DNA of 64,000 nucleotides from Manihot esculenta (taxonomy: Eukaryota; Streptophyta; Magnoliopsida; Malpighiales; Euphorbiaceae), in contig NC_035161.2 of assembly GCF_001659605.2 (NCBI RefSeq), positions 31,977,691 through 32,041,690 of the forward strand. The letters run 5' to 3'. Positions 61,562 to 64,000 of this stretch are shown here, one piece after another. The position numbers and the translations under genes were made by a program. Under the pieces are notes generated by a model that saw only the letters and a list, made by a program, of their open reading frames with translations, was not told the origin of the DNA and did no database searches. Position 1 is the stretch's first letter. Each line of letters opens with the position of its first letter.

Positions 61562-64000
61562 GAGAAGGAGAATGACTTCGTATGATAATCTTTTTGACAC
61601 TTAATTTAATAAAAGATTCAAAATAATAGAGGTTAAACCAAAAGAGATTGATTTTTGCTTTCAAATACGCACTAAATTTATATAAACTTAAAAAAAAAAC
61701 CTATAATTACAAAAAAAATCAAATTTACCTATAAATAAATTTTTAATACCATTAATAATATGTTAAAAAATTATTTTTCATCTCCTAATACAGGAACCAG
61801 CACATTCTCATGGGATGCCTGCGCTGAAAACAGCAAGAAAAATGATAAAACATTCTCATGGTCTATTTAACACTACTATTAAAGAGTCTTAACACCACTC
61901 TCTCTCAGTCTTCCCTAGAGAGAAATTCCTTTGTCTCCCTTTACTTTTTGTTTACAATCAACAATTTTATAAAAATTTAATTTGTTTGATTTTTTTTCTA
62001 ATAATTCTTTTTATTTAAAATGAAAAAATTTAATTATTTTTAACTTTTAATTTTTAAAAATAATAAAAATCTAACATGATTTTATAATAATTTATTTAAA
62101 TTATTTTTTACAAAATAAATCATAGCAAATAAAATAAGAAATTAGTCTTTTAATTCTAGGAGTTTAGCTCTTTTCTTTGCCGTTACAACAATTTTCCTTA
62201 TCAAAAATCTTTCCCTTGCTAAGATAGTGGGTTTATTTCTCCCTAGGTGGGATTGTATACACATTTTTTTGTTGTTGTTGGCATATTGGTGTTGCTTAGA
62301 AAGGATTTTATGAACCTGCAACTTCTCTTTTCAGTTTTCATTTTTTCCTGTGTTTTATGTGATTGTGCATGCAAGTTGAATTCCTAAGAAATCTTTTATC
62401 TTTTGTCTGCATGCTTAATTATTAAGAAATCTACGTTGACTGATTTGAAATGGGATAATGTGTTATTTATAAAGATTTTATATATTTCTCTTTTTTGAAT
62501 TAACTTTTATTTGAATTAATTTTGAAATGAGGTAATACTGTCTCAAATTTAATCGTTATTATTCCATTCAATTTTGATGAATGGGTAGCATGTGGTGGAT
62601 CTTTGGACTTTAACCCGACAAGGTACAGTGACGGCTCTAAAGAGACACAACACCTACGCTTGTAAATACTATCACTAGCCAGTTTGGTTAGATCCCTCTC
62701 CTTTGTGATTGCTGGCTCTCAAAGCAACGGTTTCTCTTAGTTTGTTTTCTCTAACAAAGGCTTGACCGATGACCTCCTCCTTTGTTGGTGTCGATGTGAT
62801 CTTCTATGGTTGCCTCCTCCCTGTTGCTGTTGTCTATGATGTTTTGACGAATAGTGAGACTTTTTTTAGGTTTTTGACCTTTCTTCTAAATACCTTGATC
62901 ACTTTTCCAACGCTAATCCGATACTCTCAAAAGATATGATAGGCAGCGGTGCTAAAGAGGTCAGGAGGTATGGTGCTCTTTGTTTTCTTGTGCACAACCA
63001 GGTTAAGATTTAATTTGTGGGTTCGGCTGTTATTTGGGCCTATAATTTTAAGTTTAGTTAGTTTTTTTCTTTGGACCATTACTTATTTGCAACTGGTGTT
63101 CATATATTATCAGTCTCAAGTTAAACATAATTTTCCAAAAAAAAGTTGCTATTAAAGTTAATTAAAATTAATTTAAAATTATTTTTATGTAATATAATTA
63201 TAAAAATATCAATTTAACAAATTAATTTTCCAAATTGCTTTTTTGAATGAAAATCAGTTCTTTACCGCCAGACCTCAATCCAAGTAGCTCTCAGTTGTCT
63301 TGTAAACACAGTAGAGCTGAAAATAGGTTAATTGTACAAAAATTTGCAGTTTTGGCGGAGTGGAAGTGGCGGTTCCAAAAGAGTGTTGGATATGTGTCTC
63401 TGATTCTTGTAGCCTTTTGCTTTCTCAATTTCTCAGGTCGGCAGCAAGGCCCGCAACAAGTACGAGGTTCTGTATCTTGCCCTTTATGCTTTAGAATTTG
63501 AAAACAAAGATGCTAAGCTCTTCAACTGTGTTCGGATCTGCCTTTTACTTTTCATTTAGATGTAAAGATGAGTTTCAGATTTTTTTTACAGTTTTATAGT
63601 ATTGAAGAATGAAATCAAGTGCAGAGAGTGCACCAGAATTCGCTAGACACAACTCCGATGTTCTTCTTGTCGATCGTAGACGGATCTGTTGAAACTGGAA
63701 AGTTGAGCGTCACCACGATTCGACCGCGTTCGGACAAAAAGAACATGTGCTTCATGGTTCCCATCTCCCCGCATGTGTCTCGTGCCTCATGGTTCAATCA
63801 GTTCAAACCCTGATTGGATTGTCTGGTTCATTAATTACCCAGCCAAATTTATCAGATCAGTCTCAATTCTCAAAAACAAAAGGATCGCGTATATTGATTA
63901 TTGATTCAAATTTTTTTTATTAAACCGGTCCGACCGTTCTCATCCGGTTTTGACAACGATGGATGGAAGTCACCACTCGGTCTACCCATCATTCCCTTAG
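61560..64000. other. Right-end region, no gene assigned
   Basis: 61560-62160 is AT-rich. 62170-63130 is less AT-rich, with T-rich tracts and stops in all frames; it may be a decayed transcribed element or UTR-like DNA. At 63440 CTCAG is followed by a short open stretch reading VGSKARNKYEVLYLALYALE, which looks exon-like, but no family came to mind and it closes after about 40 codons. 63900-64000 carries AAACCGGTCCGACCGTTC, reminiscent of CCGG-rich foldback repeats. Confidence 0.35.

Noticed and set aside
61422..61664. Poly-Leu/poly-Tyr ORF
   Set aside because: Translation of the (TAA)n microsatellite on the opposite strand.
1..64000. CRISPR array, bacterial operon or prokaryotic mobile system
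   Set aside because: Introns, peroxisomal signals, PPR and LTR elements show plant nuclear DNA; no spaced short repeats with unique spacers are present.

Overview
The window is nuclear DNA of a flowering plant, almost certainly a eudicot. Genes carry many short exons with GT-AG introns, spacers are very AT-rich, and there are LTR retrotransposons, a Helitron-like element, foldback elements and microsatellites. The gene set and repeat style would fit Euphorbiaceae (Hevea/Manihot type), but the sequence alone does not prove the genus. No tRNA, rRNA or CRISPR array was found.

Layout: 1-1150 is the 5' end of a minus-strand LTR retrotransposon running off the left edge. 6181-8072 (+) is a two-exon peroxisomal acyl-activating enzyme. 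12489-20188 (-) is a ten-exon peroxisomal polyamine oxidase (PAO4 type) with an upstream ORF in its leader. 23691-27768 (-) is a five-exon double-domain DJ-1 protein (DJ1D type). 29788-31872 (+) is an intronless DYW-class PPR editing factor. From 31670 rightwards lies a large direct segmental duplication: copy 1 is 31670 to about 43158 and copy 2 is 44219 to about 56588. Each copy holds a complete eight-exon SEN1/UPF1-like helicase gene on the minus strand (35782-40563 and 49234-54003). The left breakpoint cuts the PPR gene inside its DYW domain, so copy 2 carries only the last 66 codons, fused to retrotransposon DNA. The join between the copies is 1.06 kb of a copia-type LTR. 55835-61430 is a decayed gag-like retroelement protein and its repeats, and the right end is mostly AT-rich repeat-derived DNA.

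How the genes relate: the acyl-activating enzyme (C-terminal SRL) and polyamine oxidase (C-terminal SRM) both end in peroxisomal targeting signals. The set helicase + PAO4 + acyl-activating enzyme recalls the Arabidopsis At1g65780-At1g65890 neighbourhood, so this looks like an old conserved block that was enlarged here by a helicase duplication. Nothing shows that the genes share one pathway.

The points most worth following are the fused DYW mini-ORF at the duplication join, the polyamine-oxidase uORF, the patchwork identity between the two helicase copies, and a 62-bp palindromic GGCGCC array present only in copy 2. Exon positions were derived by reading splice signals by eye with frame checks. 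They are internally consistent but not supported by transcripts.
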